Shown here: piece after piece, positions 46,689-54,669 of the stretch
Layout: every line of letters begins with the position of its first letter
Position numbering within the stretch: the stretch's first letter is position 1
Assembly: GCA_003001795.1 (NCBI GenBank)
Contig: PVNI01000014.1
Location: 62,001-126,000 of the forward strand
Origin: Actinomadura viridilutea
Lineage (GTDB): Bacteria; Actinomycetota; Actinomycetes; Streptosporangiales; Streptosporangiaceae
Length of the DNA: 64,000 bases
Direction of reading: 5' to 3'
The notes under the pieces: generated by a model
Database searches by the model: none
Told to the model about the DNA's origin: nothing
What the model saw: only the letters and a program-made list of their open reading frames with translations
Made by a program: the position numbers and the translations under genes

Positions 46689-47708
46689 TCAGATGCCGTG
46701 CCGCCGGACGCCCAGGACCCGCTCGCAGGCGCGGGCCTCGGCCTCGCGCCCGAACGGGGCGCGTTCCGCGCGGACGGCGCGGCGGGTCTCCTCGGCGATC
46801 AGGTCGGCGTTGATCGCGCCCGCGGCGGTCGCGCCGGACGCCGCCGCGAGGATCACGGTCGCCAATGGATCGGCGACGTTGCCCGCGACCCACACCCCCG
46901 GGACCGCGGTGCGGCCGGCGGCGTCGGCCTCGATGTGCTCGCCGCCGCCCGACGGGTGCGGGACGGGCAGCAGCCCCAGGCCGGACAGCACCGCCGCGTG
47001 CGGCACGGCGCGCGGCGCCACCGCCAGCGCCCGCAGCGGGATCACCTCGCCCGTCCGCAGGCGCACGCCCGAGAGCGCGTCGCCGCTCATCTCAAGGCCG
47101 GACACCTCGCCGTCCACGACGGCGACGCCGCGCGCGGCCAGCTGCCCGGCCTCCTCCTCGGAGAGGCCGGGGCCGGTGTGCGTCAGCAGCGTGACCTTGT
47201 CGGTCCACTGGCGGAACAGCAGCGCTTGGTGCACCGCCCGCGCGTCGCAGGCCAGGATCCCGATCGGCTGGTCGCGCACCTCCCACCCGTGGCAGTACGG
47301 GCAGTGCAGGACGTCGCGTCCCCACCGCTCGGCGAGGCCGGGGACGTCGGGCAGCTCGTCGGTGATCCCGGCGGCCACGAGCAGCCGCCGCGACCACACG
47401 CGCCGCCCGGTGTCAAGGCGCACCGCGAACCCCTCGCCCTCGCGCGCCGCCGACACCGCCAGGCCGGTCACGACCTCGCCGCCGTAGGACGCGACCTCCC
47501 GCCGTCCCGCCTCCAGAAACCGCTCGGGCGGCATGCCGTCGCGGGAAAGGAACCCGTGCATGCGGGCGGCCGGGGCGTTGCGCGGCCGCCCGCCGTCCGC
47601 CACCAGGACCGAGCGCCGCGCCCTGCCCAGCATGAGCGCCGCGCTCAGCCCGGCCGCGCCGCCGCCGACGACCACCACGTCGTATCGGCCGCCGTCGTCA
47701 ATCCGCAT
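46689..47708 (-). CDS. Thioredoxin-reductase-like FAD oxidoreductase with CPYC motif
   Basis: A 339-residue two-dinucleotide-fold flavoprotein. YDVVVVGGGAAGLSAALMLG binds FAD, VLHCPYCHGWEVRD contains the redox-active CxxC near residue 140, and GVWVAGNVADPLATVILAAASG is the C-terminal FAD motif. Low-molecular-weight thioredoxin reductases and dithiol oxidases such as HlmI/GliT share this form. The bulky CPYCHGWEV motif is frequent in a group of actinobacterial oxidoreductases whose partners are unknown. The ATG at 47708 is eight bases from GGAGG. It is not adjacent to a thioredoxin gene. Confidence 0.87.
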   Translation of the reverse strand: MRIDDGGRYDVVVVGGGAAGLSAALMLGRARRSVLVADGGRPRNAPAARMHGFLSRDGMPPERFLEAGRREVASYGGEVVTGLAVSAAREGEGFAVRLDTGRRVWSRRLLVAAGITDELPDVPGLAERWGRDVLHCPYCHGWEVRDQPIGILACDARAVHQALLFRQWTDKVTLLTHTGPGLSEEEAGQLAARGVAVVDGEVSGLEMSGDALSGVRLRTGEVIPLRALAVAPRAVPHAAVLSGLGLLPVPHPSGGGEHIEADAAGRTAVPGVWVAGNVADPLATVILAAASGATAAGAINADLIAEETRRAVRAERAPFGREAEARACERVLGVRRHGI

Positions 47709-47901
47709 CGTGACCACCTCCGAGCCGACTGTGGCCCGCGCGGCGCCGATGGGACAAAAGACGTTGCCGAATCCGCAAAACGCGGCTTCCTTCCGTGGCC
47801 GCCGCGTCAGCCCGAGGCATCGGCGGCCGCTGGGCGGCCGTCAGGCGGGGGGAGAGGCGGGCGGGGCGGCGGCGCGCCGCCCGCCTGGGCGGTCTGCTGG
47901 T

Positions 47902-49116
47902 TCAGCCCGCCTGCTGCCACAGGTCGGGGCCGAAGACCTCGTAGTGGATGCGTTCGTCGCTGATTCCGGCGTCCAGCAGCCCGCGCCGCACGTCGCGCAT
48001 GAACGGGATCGGGCCGCACATGTAGACGCGGGCCTTCTCCGGCAAGGACAGGCCCGAGACGTCCATGAGGCCCGCGCGGATCTCCTCGGCGGCCGTGTCG
48101 GCGCCGTCCGGCTCCTCGTACCAGGTGATCCGGCGCAGCTCGGGCATGCGCCGCGCGGCGGCGGCGATCTGGTCGCGCAGCGCGTGCGCGGCGGGCGAGC
48201 GGTCGGCGTGCAGCGCCAGGACGCGCCGGTCGGGCGAGACGGCCGCGAGGTGGTCGATCATGGCGGCCACGGGGGTGATGCCGATGCCCGCGCTGACCAG
48301 GATCAGCGGGTCGGTGTCGTCGTCCAGGACCAGGTCGCCGAACGGCGGGGACAGCTCCAGCACGTCGCCCTCGGCGACGTTCTCGTGAAGGTAGGTCGAC
48401 ACCGCGCCGTCGGGCGCGCCGCCCTCGCCGCGCACCCGCCGCACGGTGATCTGGACGGTGCCGTCGGACGGGACCCGCGACAGCGTGTACTGGCGCGGCT
48501 GGCGCAGCCCGTCGGGCAGTGTCACGGCCACGCTGACGTACTGTCCCGGACGGTATCCGGGGACACCGCCGCCGTCAGCGGGGGACAGCACGAAGGAGAG
48601 CACGTCCTCGACCTCGGGGCGGCGCTCCACCACCCGCCACGGGCGGAACAGATCGGCCGGCGTGGTCTCCGCCTCCCGGTAGAGCCGCGCCTCCTCGGCG
48701 ATCAGCAGCGTCGCGAACAGCCAGTACACCTCCGACCAGGCCGCGTGCACCTCGGGCGTCACCGCGGGGCCCAGCACGGTCTTCACCGCCTCCAGCAGGT
48801 GCCGCCCGACGATCGTGTACTGCTCGGGCCGCACGGCCAGGGAGGCGTGCTTGTGGGCGATGCGGGACAGCAGGAGCTGCACGGAGGCGGCCTCGGCCCC
48901 GTCCTCGTGGGCGATGCGCCGGGCGAACGCCGCGACCGAGCCGGCCAGGGCCTGGCGCTGCTCCCCGTTGGCCTGGTTGCCCTGGTTGAACATGTTGCGC
49001 AGCTCGGGGTGCGCGGTGAACATCGCGTCGTAGAACGCGGCGGTGATCTCGGTGCCGTGCTCGATCACGGCGGGCAGCGTCGCCCGGATGGTCTGGGCGT
49101 GGTCGGTCGACAGCAA
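47902..49116 (-). CDS. hmp: Flavohaemoglobin, nitric oxide dioxygenase
   Basis: A 404-residue protein: globin domain (residues 1-140) with the proximal His90 in IAHKHASLAVRPEQYTIVG and distal-side Tyr in ITAAFYDAMF, FAD domain (YRPGQYVSVAVTLPDGLRQPRQYTLS spans 190-215) and NAD domain (LILVSAGIGITPVAAMIDHL; ARVYMCGPIPFMRDV). It converts NO and O2 to nitrate. The TTG start, followed by Leu-Ser as in other Hmp proteins, has AAGGGA nine bases upstream. Upstream lie a small open frame, an imperfect AT-rich dyad and a DosR-type box. With NirK producing NO in the same island, its role as NO sink is clear. Confidence 0.94.
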   Translation of the reverse strand: MLSTDHAQTIRATLPAVIEHGTEITAAFYDAMFTAHPELRNMFNQGNQANGEQRQALAGSVAAFARRIAHEDGAEAASVQLLLSRIAHKHASLAVRPEQYTIVGRHLLEAVKTVLGPAVTPEVHAAWSEVYWLFATLLIAEEARLYREAETTPADLFRPWRVVERRPEVEDVLSFVLSPADGGGVPGYRPGQYVSVAVTLPDGLRQPRQYTLSRVPSDGTVQITVRRVRGEGGAPDGAVSTYLHENVAEGDVLELSPPFGDLVLDDDTDPLILVSAGIGITPVAAMIDHLAAVSPDRRVLALHADRSPAAHALRDQIAAAARRMPELRRITWYEEPDGADTAAEEIRAGLMDVSGLSLPEKARVYMCGPIPFMRDVRRGLLDAGISDERIHYEVFGPDLWQQAG

Positions 49117-49224
49117 AACGCGATTCCCTTCTGGTGGTTCAACGGATGGTCGACGGCCACGTCGGCGATGCGGCCGCCGCGCTCGTCCTGCGGATCCGGC
49201 GGAAGACCGAGATCCTCGCCGCCG

Positions 49225-49365
49225 TCAGGAGCGGCGGCGCCGCGGAGCGGTGCGAGCGGTGCCGGGGGAGGCCGATGCCCGCGGCGAGCGCGTCGCGCGG
49301 TCGGCCCTCACCGACGGCGACGCCGGCCGCTCCGCCCGTGCGGACGCGGGCGGGACAGTGGGCAT
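49225..49365 (-). CDS. Possible 46-residue leader ORF upstream of hmp
   Basis: An ATG at 49365 has an excellent ribosome-binding site (AAGGAG at six bases) and the frame runs 46 codons (MPTVPPASARAERPASP...). The product is Arg/Ser/Pro/Ala-rich with no hydrophobic or cysteine-rich segment and no family I know. It lies about 60 bases downstream of the DosR-type box and 110 bases before hmp, so it may be the first cistron of the hmp transcript, a regulatory leader, or the decayed start of a lost gene. Confidence 0.35.
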   Translation of the reverse strand: MPTVPPASARAERPASPSVRADRATRSPRASASPGTARTAPRRRRS

Positions 49366-49391
49366 GGGTGTCTCCTTTGCGTAGACAAACC

Positions 49392-49410
49392 CAATAATGG
49401 TCATTTGTTG
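49392..49410 (-). promoter_or_regulatory. AT-rich imperfect dyad in the hmp promoter
   Basis: CAATAATGG followed by TCATTTGTTG forms a partly symmetric AT-rich site between the DosR-type box and the small ORF. It could be a second regulator site (an NO-sensing Rrf2/NsrR protein would fit) or the promoter itself. Symmetry is imperfect. Confidence 0.3.
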
Positions 49411-49421
49411 TGGTTTGCTGG

Positions 49422-49439
49422 CCGGGACTTTGGTCCCGG
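49422..49439. promoter_or_regulatory. DosR/DevR-type box, CCGGGAC-TTTG-GTCCCGG
   Basis: GGGACTTTGGTCCC (49424-49437) agrees with the mycobacterial DosR box (GGGACTWWAGTCCC-type) at 13 of 14 positions and is extended to a perfect 7+4+7 dyad. It lies between the haem-kinase gene (stop 49520) and the hmp transcript, about 60 bases from the first possible start. It could alternatively be a weak stem-loop ending the kinase gene, but the match to the box is striking. Confidence 0.65.
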
Positions 49440-49519
49440 ATGGCGGGGCCGTTCGGCACGCCCGCACGGTGCGGGAGGCTCCGCCCGGCCGGTGCGACGC
49501 GACGCGCGCCCCGCGCGAA

Positions 49520-51235
49520 TCACGCGCCGTCGTCCAGCGGGGCCCGCCAGATCAGGACGGTTCCGCCGCCGGGGCGCGGACGCGTCTGGAAGGAACCGCC
49601 CAGGCGTCGGGCGCGTTCGGCCATGTTGCGCAGGCCGCTGCGGCGGCCGCCCTCGGGGATGCCGACACCGTCGTCCTCCACGCGCAGCACCACCTCGTCG
49701 TCGCCGACGTCGACGGCCACGTGCGCTTGGGCGGCCCGCGCGTGCCGGGCGACGTTGGACAGCGCCTCGCGCGCGACGGCGAGCAGATGCTCGCCGACCT
49801 CGTCGGGGACGGCGGTGTCGAGCAGCCCGTCGAGCCGGACGGACGGCGCGAAGCCGAGGTTGTCGGCGGCGTCGTCCACGACCGCGTGCAGGCGGCTGCG
49901 CAGGCTCTCCTCGTCGGGGCTCGTCTGGAGGGCGAAGATGGTGGAGCGGATCTGCCGGATGGTGTCGTCCAGGTCGTCGACCGCCCGCTGGACGCGCGTC
50001 GCCACGTCCGGGTTCCGAGTGATCTTGATGACGCTCATCAGGGTCATGGCGGTGGCGAACAGCCGCTGGATGACGGTGTCGTGCAGGTCCCGGGCGATGC
50101 GGTCGCGGTCCTCCAGCAGGGTCAGGCGTTCGGCGTCGCGGCGCCGGTCGGCCAGCTCCAGCGCCACCGCCGCCTGCCCCGCGAACGCCTCCAGGAGGCG
50201 CTGGACGACCTCGCTGAACGCCGCGGCGCTCGGCGGGTTGACCAGGGCGAGCACGCCGCGCGCCGACGCGCCCAGCCCCAGCGGGACGATCAGCAGCGGG
50301 CCGATCCGCGGACCCGAGGACGAGGCGGCGGCGCCCGCCGCGGCCTCGCCGTCCACCGTGCGCAGCGACACGCCGGTGCGGTACACCTCGCCGACCGGGC
50401 CCTGGTCGATCGGCGTGCGCAGGCGGGCGAGCCGGTCGGCGCCCGCCCCGTCGGCGGCCTGGAACACCAGGTCGGGCGACCCCTCGTCGGCCAGCCACAC
50501 CGCGGCCGCGTCCGCGTCGGCGATCTGGCGGGCCCGCCGCGCCACCAGCGTCATGGCCTCGCGCGACCCGGTGCCCGACAGCAGGGCCGTGGAGATCTCC
50601 GCCGACGCCTCCAGCCAGCGTTCGCGGCGGCGCGTCTCGTCGTAGAGGCGGGCGTTCTCGATCGCCACGCCGGCGGCCGTGGCCAGCGCGACCACCATCG
50701 CCTCGTCGTCCTCGTCGAACTGGGCGCCGCCGGTCTTCTCGGTCAGGTAGAGGTTGCCGAACACCTCGTCGCGGACCCGGATCGGCACGCCCAGGAAGGT
50801 GCGCATCTTCGGATGGTTCGGCGGGAACCCCGCGGACTCGGGATGCGCGGTGAGGTCGGCCAGCCGCAGCGGCCGCGGCTCCTTGATCAGCAGCCCGAGG
50901 ATGCCGCGCCCGTGCGGCCACTGCCCGATGGCGTCGAACTCCTCCCGGGTCAGCCCGGCGGTGACGAAGCGGGCGAGCCGCTCGCCCTCCTGCTCCACGA
51001 CGCCGAGCGCGCCGTAGCGGGCGTCGACCAGCGTGGTGGCGGCCTCGATGATCCGGTTCAGCACCGACTCCAGGTCCAGCTCGCTGCCGATCGAGACCAC
51101 GGCCTCCAGCAGGGCGTGCACCCGGTCGCGGGTGACGCGGGCCGCCTCCAGCCGGCTGTGCAGCTCGTCCAGCAGGTCGTCGAGCCGCAGATGCGGCAGC
51201 ATCAGCCTGACGCGCTCGTCTCCGTCCTGGGTCAC
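49520..51235 (-). CDS. DevS/DosS-like GAF-GAF histidine kinase (haem sensor)
   Basis: A 571-residue soluble kinase. GAF-A (residues 60-200) has GRGILGLLIKEPRPLRLADL, PNHPKMRTFLGVPIRVRDEV and FGNLYLTEKTGG, nearly identical to mycobacterial DevS; His141 corresponds to the haem ligand His149 of DosS. GAF-B spans 225-370, HisKA_3 has His385 in DRIARDLHDTVIQRLFATA, and the HATPase ends GGGTVLIWRAPLDDG. Such kinases sense O2, NO or CO through haem and phosphorylate DevR. No devR is adjacent. The GTG at 51235 gives the family start; a longer frame runs into the upstream gene. The gene order hmp-kinase-nirK argues for NO/O2 sensing. Confidence 0.93.
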   Translation of the reverse strand: MTQDGDERVRLMLPHLRLDDLLDELHSRLEAARVTRDRVHALLEAVVSIGSELDLESVLNRIIEAATTLVDARYGALGVVEQEGERLARFVTAGLTREEFDAIGQWPHGRGILGLLIKEPRPLRLADLTAHPESAGFPPNHPKMRTFLGVPIRVRDEVFGNLYLTEKTGGAQFDEDDEAMVVALATAAGVAIENARLYDETRRRERWLEASAEISTALLSGTGSREAMTLVARRARQIADADAAAVWLADEGSPDLVFQAADGAGADRLARLRTPIDQGPVGEVYRTGVSLRTVDGEAAAGAAASSSGPRIGPLLIVPLGLGASARGVLALVNPPSAAAFSEVVQRLLEAFAGQAAVALELADRRRDAERLTLLEDRDRIARDLHDTVIQRLFATAMTLMSVIKITRNPDVATRVQRAVDDLDDTIRQIRSTIFALQTSPDEESLRSRLHAVVDDAADNLGFAPSVRLDGLLDTAVPDEVGEHLLAVAREALSNVARHARAAQAHVAVDVGDDEVVLRVEDDGVGIPEGGRRSGLRNMAERARRLGGSFQTRPRPGGGTVLIWRAPLDDGA

Positions 51236-51378
51236 CGGCCTGTCTCCCTCACCGCGGACACGGTCGACGGGGTCTCCAGTGGTCGGTCGGGGGCGGGGCG
51301 CCGCGGCGGCGCCGGGCGGGCGCCGCCCGGAGGCCAGCGTATCGCCCTGGCTCCGGGCCCGACGCGGGTCGGAGGACG

Positions 51379-51816
51379 TCATGACGCCGGGAGCGCGGTC
51401 GCGAGCAGGACGATGCCGACGGAGCCCACCAGCGAGGCGACCGCCATGGCGCGGGCGAAGCCGACGCGGCCGCGGCCGTTGCCCCATCCGTGCAGGGCCG
51501 CGGCGGCCATGACGGCGGAGAACAGCAGCAGCTTGGCGGCCAGGGTGCGGCCGTAGCCGGGCTGCGCGAGCGACGACCAGGTGACGCCCTTGTGCCAGGC
51601 CAGCGCGATGCCGGTGGAGATCTGGACGGGCAGGAACACCGCGCCGGTGAAGACGCCGAAGCGGCGGCCGACGGCCCGCAGCATCCGGGCGCGCTGCCCG
51701 GTGTCGAGCATGCGGCGGGCCAGCGGCAGCACGACCAGGGACACCGTCAGCTGGCCGCCGACCCACAGGGCGGCGGAGGTGACGTGCAGGAACCGGATCA
51801 GCGACCACCAGCTCAC
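51379..51816 (-). CDS. Four-helix CopD/DUF2269-like membrane protein, coupled to nirK
   Basis: A 145-residue integral membrane protein with helices at LIRFLHVTSAALWVGGQLTV, FGVFTGAVFLPVQISTGIAL, LAAKLLLFSAVMAAAALHGW and VASLVGSVGIVLLATALPA. Conserved His in RFLHVTSAALWVGG and in AAALHGWG resemble the CopD and related families, in which such residues bind copper or haem. The GTG overlaps the nitrite reductase stop (GTGA), so it is made together with that copper enzyme and may help copper supply or electron transfer. That role is inferred. Confidence 0.75.
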   Translation of the reverse strand: MSWWSLIRFLHVTSAALWVGGQLTVSLVVLPLARRMLDTGQRARMLRAVGRRFGVFTGAVFLPVQISTGIALAWHKGVTWSSLAQPGYGRTLAAKLLLFSAVMAAAALHGWGNGRGRVGFARAMAVASLVGSVGIVLLATALPAS

Positions 51817-54398
51817 CGGTCCGCCTCCCCGGTCACCTGGACGATGCCGTGCGCGCCGTTCTCGCCGTGGCGCATGTCGTGGTCCACGAACGTGTACCGG
51901 CCCGCTTCGGGGAACGTCGTCTCCACGAAGCCGCCCTGGGCGGCGGCGAGGTCGAGCACCTGTGCGCCTCCTCGTCCCCGTCCGGGGCGCAGCAGGTAGG
52001 CGCCCTCCTTGTAGACGGTGTCGAAGCGCGTTCCGACGATGTGGAAGGCCGTGCCGGAGCCGGGTCCGGCGGCGACCACCCAGAACCGGACCCGCTCGCC
52101 GACGCGGGCCGTCAGCGGCGCGTGGTCGTAGCCGGCGGCCGTGCCGTTGAACATCCAGGCGTCGGCGTCCCCGCGCCGCATCCGCGCGGCCCGTGCCGTG
52201 TCGTCGTGGTTTCCGACGTACAGCTCGCCCTGCACGATGACGTACTCCCGGTCGACGCGCGGCAGGTCCGGCGGGTCGATGATGACGGCGCCGTACATGC
52301 CGTTGGCGATGTGCTGGAGCATCGGCATCGTCGAGCAGTGGTACAGCCAGGCCCCCGCCTGGTCGGCGCGGAACCGGTAGGTGAGGCGCTCGCCGGGCTG
52401 GATGGTGCGCATCGGCCGGTCGGGGGCGAGGGCGCCCGCGTGGAAGTCGATGCCGTGGCCCATCGTCCCGTCGTTGATGAAGGTGACGACGAACACGTCG
52501 CCGACGCGGCCGCGCAGCGTGGGGCCGGGGACGGTGCCGCCGAAGGTCCACATGCGCTGCCGGACGCCCGGGGCGACCTCGATGTCCTTCTCGGTGGCGC
52601 GGATCTCGACGTGGTGCTCCCGTCCGCCGGGCGCGGGGCGCAGCGCCGCGTCGTAGGGGCGCCAGGAGGGGCTCATCGGGGCGGTCAGGTCGAGGGAGGC
52701 GGGGGACGTCTGCGCGCCCGCCGCCGTCGCGCGGGAGTGGGCCGTCTGCCCGTCGGCGACGATGCGCATCGTCATCCCCGCGGCCCGGTGCCCGGCGACG
52801 GTGCACCAGCCCTCGATCGTGCCGTCGAGAGGGGGCAGCCGCAGCGTCGCGCTCTGGCCGGGGCGCAGCATCGGCGTGCGCTGGCCCGTGGCCAGCCGCA
52901 GGTCGTGGTACTGGGCGTCGGCGTTGGTGACGCGCAGCACCAGCCGAGTGCCGGGGGCGGCCTTGATGGTCGAGGGCCGGACGCGCATGCCGGCGAGCGT
53001 GACGTCCACGGTGCGGACGCCGGCGGCGGCCGCCGCATGCTCGTGCCCCGCGCCGGTGGGCCCGGGGGTGCCGTCCTGCCCGCTCACCGCGATGACCACC
53101 GCGAACGCGGTCAGCAGGGAGCCGATCGCCAGGCCCGCGACCGGCGGGGAGAACGTCAGTTTCGAGGAGCGGCCGATGGCGCCCGCGGCGAGCACCACGA
53201 ACACGGCGAGAGCGGCCGCCAGGACGGCCCACGCCGCCCGCTGGAGCCACGGCGGCACGGGCAGGGCGACCAGCGGGGCGGCCAGGTTGACCGCCGCCAG
53301 GCGCGTCTTCCACCCGAACGCGAGCAGGGACGAGTTGCGCTTCAGCTCGGCGGGTCCCCCGCCCAGCACCACCGGCAGCAGGAACGTCAGCGCCCCGATG
53401 AGCGTCTGACCGACGAACCCCGCCAGCAGGAACGGCACCAGCGGCTCGACGGCCTGCGCCACGCGATCGGCGGGACGCGCCGCCACCACGGCCAGGTCGG
53501 CGGCCACCGCCGCCGCGAAGCAGGCGGTCGCGGCCGCCAGCATCCAGGACGCGGGCGTGTGCGGGCGACGCTGCACAACCGCGCGGACGAACGGCGCCAG
53601 GGCGAACGCGGCCGCGCCGAGGTAGACCGCCAGACCGGCGACGGCGACCCAGCGCATCCCCGCCACGAGCCCGCCGACCGCCGCGGCCAGCCCGGCGACG
53701 GCCGGCGGCAGGGCGCGGCGCGCGATCGGGCCAGTGCCGTCCGGAACCCGGGTGCGCAGGACGGTCGGCCACAGCACGAACAGGGTGCCGAGCACCGCCA
53801 GCCCCACCCAGCCGAGCAGGTTGGCGTGGATGTGCGCGGCCTCCACCCGCAGGCGCGCGGCGCCGGACACCCGTCCCGACGCCATCACCCCGCCCAGCGT
53901 CCCGCCGACGACCAGCGCGGCCGCCGCGCAGATGTACCAGGGGACCAGGTGGGCGAACCGGCCGCCGAGAGCGCGCCGCGACCGGACCGCCAGTGCGCCG
54001 GCGTGGGCGCCAGCGACGACGACGACCAGGACGGCCCCCGCGACCGCCAGGCCGGACCGGCCGCCGGCGACACCGCACAGCACGGCCGCGACGCCGGCGT
54101 TCAGCGCGACGAGCCGGGCCGCCTGCCACCGCCGCGCCGGCGCGGGCAGCCGCTGCATCGCGGTGGCGAAGTGCTCCGACCAGACGACGATGGCGTTGGT
54201 GACCGCGCCGAGCAGGAACAGGTGCGCCGCGGACCACTCCGCCGCGGGGAGCCGCCCGCCCGTGAGCAGCGCGGCGACGGTCAGCGCCAGCCAGCCGACC
54301 ACGACCGCGTTCGCGGCGGCGTGCCACGACGCGCGCGGCCGGCGCGGCGGCGCCTCGGGGGTGCGCGGCTCGATCTTCACATCCGCCGAGGTCATCAC
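51813..54398 (-). CDS. nirK: Copper nitrite reductase fused to a membrane domain and a cupredoxin
   Basis: An 861-residue three-part protein. Residues 25-430 hold about 12 helices including EAAHIHANLLGWVGLAVLG, a His-bearing segment like those in NnrS/haem-copper-type membrane proteins. Residues 455-550 are a single cupredoxin (VDVTLAGMRVRPSTIKAAPG; DGTIEGWCTVAGHRAAGM with His-Cys-His-Met ligands). Residues 580-861 are a two-domain multicopper module: HGIDFHAGAL (type 2 His), GAWLYHCSTMPMLQHIANGM (type 1 Cys-His and type 2 His), TFVDHDMRHGENGAHGIV. It should reduce nitrite to NO outside the membrane, the cupredoxin perhaps feeding electrons. A GTG (54398) or ATG (54395) start is possible. It is coupled to the CopD-like gene. 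Confidence 0.88.
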   Translation of the reverse strand: MMTSADVKIEPRTPEAPPRRPRASWHAAANAVVVGWLALTVAALLTGGRLPAAEWSAAHLFLLGAVTNAIVVWSEHFATAMQRLPAPARRWQAARLVALNAGVAAVLCGVAGGRSGLAVAGAVLVVVVAGAHAGALAVRSRRALGGRFAHLVPWYICAAAALVVGGTLGGVMASGRVSGAARLRVEAAHIHANLLGWVGLAVLGTLFVLWPTVLRTRVPDGTGPIARRALPPAVAGLAAAVGGLVAGMRWVAVAGLAVYLGAAAFALAPFVRAVVQRRPHTPASWMLAAATACFAAAVAADLAVVAARPADRVAQAVEPLVPFLLAGFVGQTLIGALTFLLPVVLGGGPAELKRNSSLLAFGWKTRLAAVNLAAPLVALPVPPWLQRAAWAVLAAALAVFVVLAAGAIGRSSKLTFSPPVAGLAIGSLLTAFAVVIAVSGQDGTPGPTGAGHEHAAAAAGVRTVDVTLAGMRVRPSTIKAAPGTRLVLRVTNADAQYHDLRLATGQRTPMLRPGQSATLRLPPLDGTIEGWCTVAGHRAAGMTMRIVADGQTAHSRATAAGAQTSPASLDLTAPMSPSWRPYDAALRPAPGGREHHVEIRATEKDIEVAPGVRQRMWTFGGTVPGPTLRGRVGDVFVVTFINDGTMGHGIDFHAGALAPDRPMRTIQPGERLTYRFRADQAGAWLYHCSTMPMLQHIANGMYGAVIIDPPDLPRVDREYVIVQGELYVGNHDDTARAARMRRGDADAWMFNGTAAGYDHAPLTARVGERVRFWVVAAGPGSGTAFHIVGTRFDTVYKEGAYLLRPGRGRGGAQVLDLAAAQGGFVETTFPEAGRYTFVDHDMRHGENGAHGIVQVTGEADR

Positions 54399-54440
54399 GG
54401 CATCACGACTCCGTCCGAGATCCAGGCGGGACAGGGCACC

Positions 54441-54488
54441 GGTTTCATCAAGCTAGGACTAGTAAATACTGACCTAGTTGTGAAAACC
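54441..54488. promoter_or_regulatory. Nested 48-base dyad in the nirK-nitroreductase divergent gap
   Basis: GGTTTCA at the left pairs with TGAAAACC at the right (one extra A), CAA-CTAGG with CCTAG-TTG inside (one bulged base), and AGTA-AA-TACT lies near the middle. The AT-rich block sits 45-90 bases upstream of nirK and is likely its promoter/operator. The sensor that binds it is unknown. Confidence 0.45.
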
Positions 54489-54591
54489 CATTCGGGGTGC
54501 CCCCAAGCGTCCCGGCGGGCGGTCCGTCCAGGCGCTCCCACACCACCACGAACCGTCCGGCGGGGTAACGGCGCTTTGGTCGGTCGATCCG

Positions 54592-54605
54592 AGGACCTTC
54601 GTCCC
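54592..54605 (+). promoter_or_regulatory. Second DosR/DevR-type box, AGGAC-CTTC-GTCCC
   Basis: AGGACCTTCGTCCC keeps the GGAC-N4-GTCC geometry of the box before hmp and lies 65 bases upstream of the Acg-type nitroreductase gene. In mycobacteria, acg (Rv2032) is a direct DosR target with boxes at similar distance. Match to the consensus is good but less complete than at 49424. Confidence 0.5.
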
Positions 54606-54669
54606 TGGGGGCCGCTCCGGCCGCGGGGGAGAGTCGGGCGGTGACAGCGGCAGCTCGTGGAGGTGCGCC

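Noticed and set aside
47751..47764. Possible third DosR-type box (GGGAC-AAAA-GACGT) upstream of the FAD oxidoreductase
   Set aside because: Only the left half matches; the right half lacks GTCC, so the dyad is broken. Kept out of the feature list until a matrix scan can score it.
49422..49439. Reading the hmp-upstream dyad as a terminator of the haem-kinase gene
   Set aside because: Possible, but the stem is short with no U-tract, and the match to the DosR box with the second box at 54592 makes an operator the better explanation.
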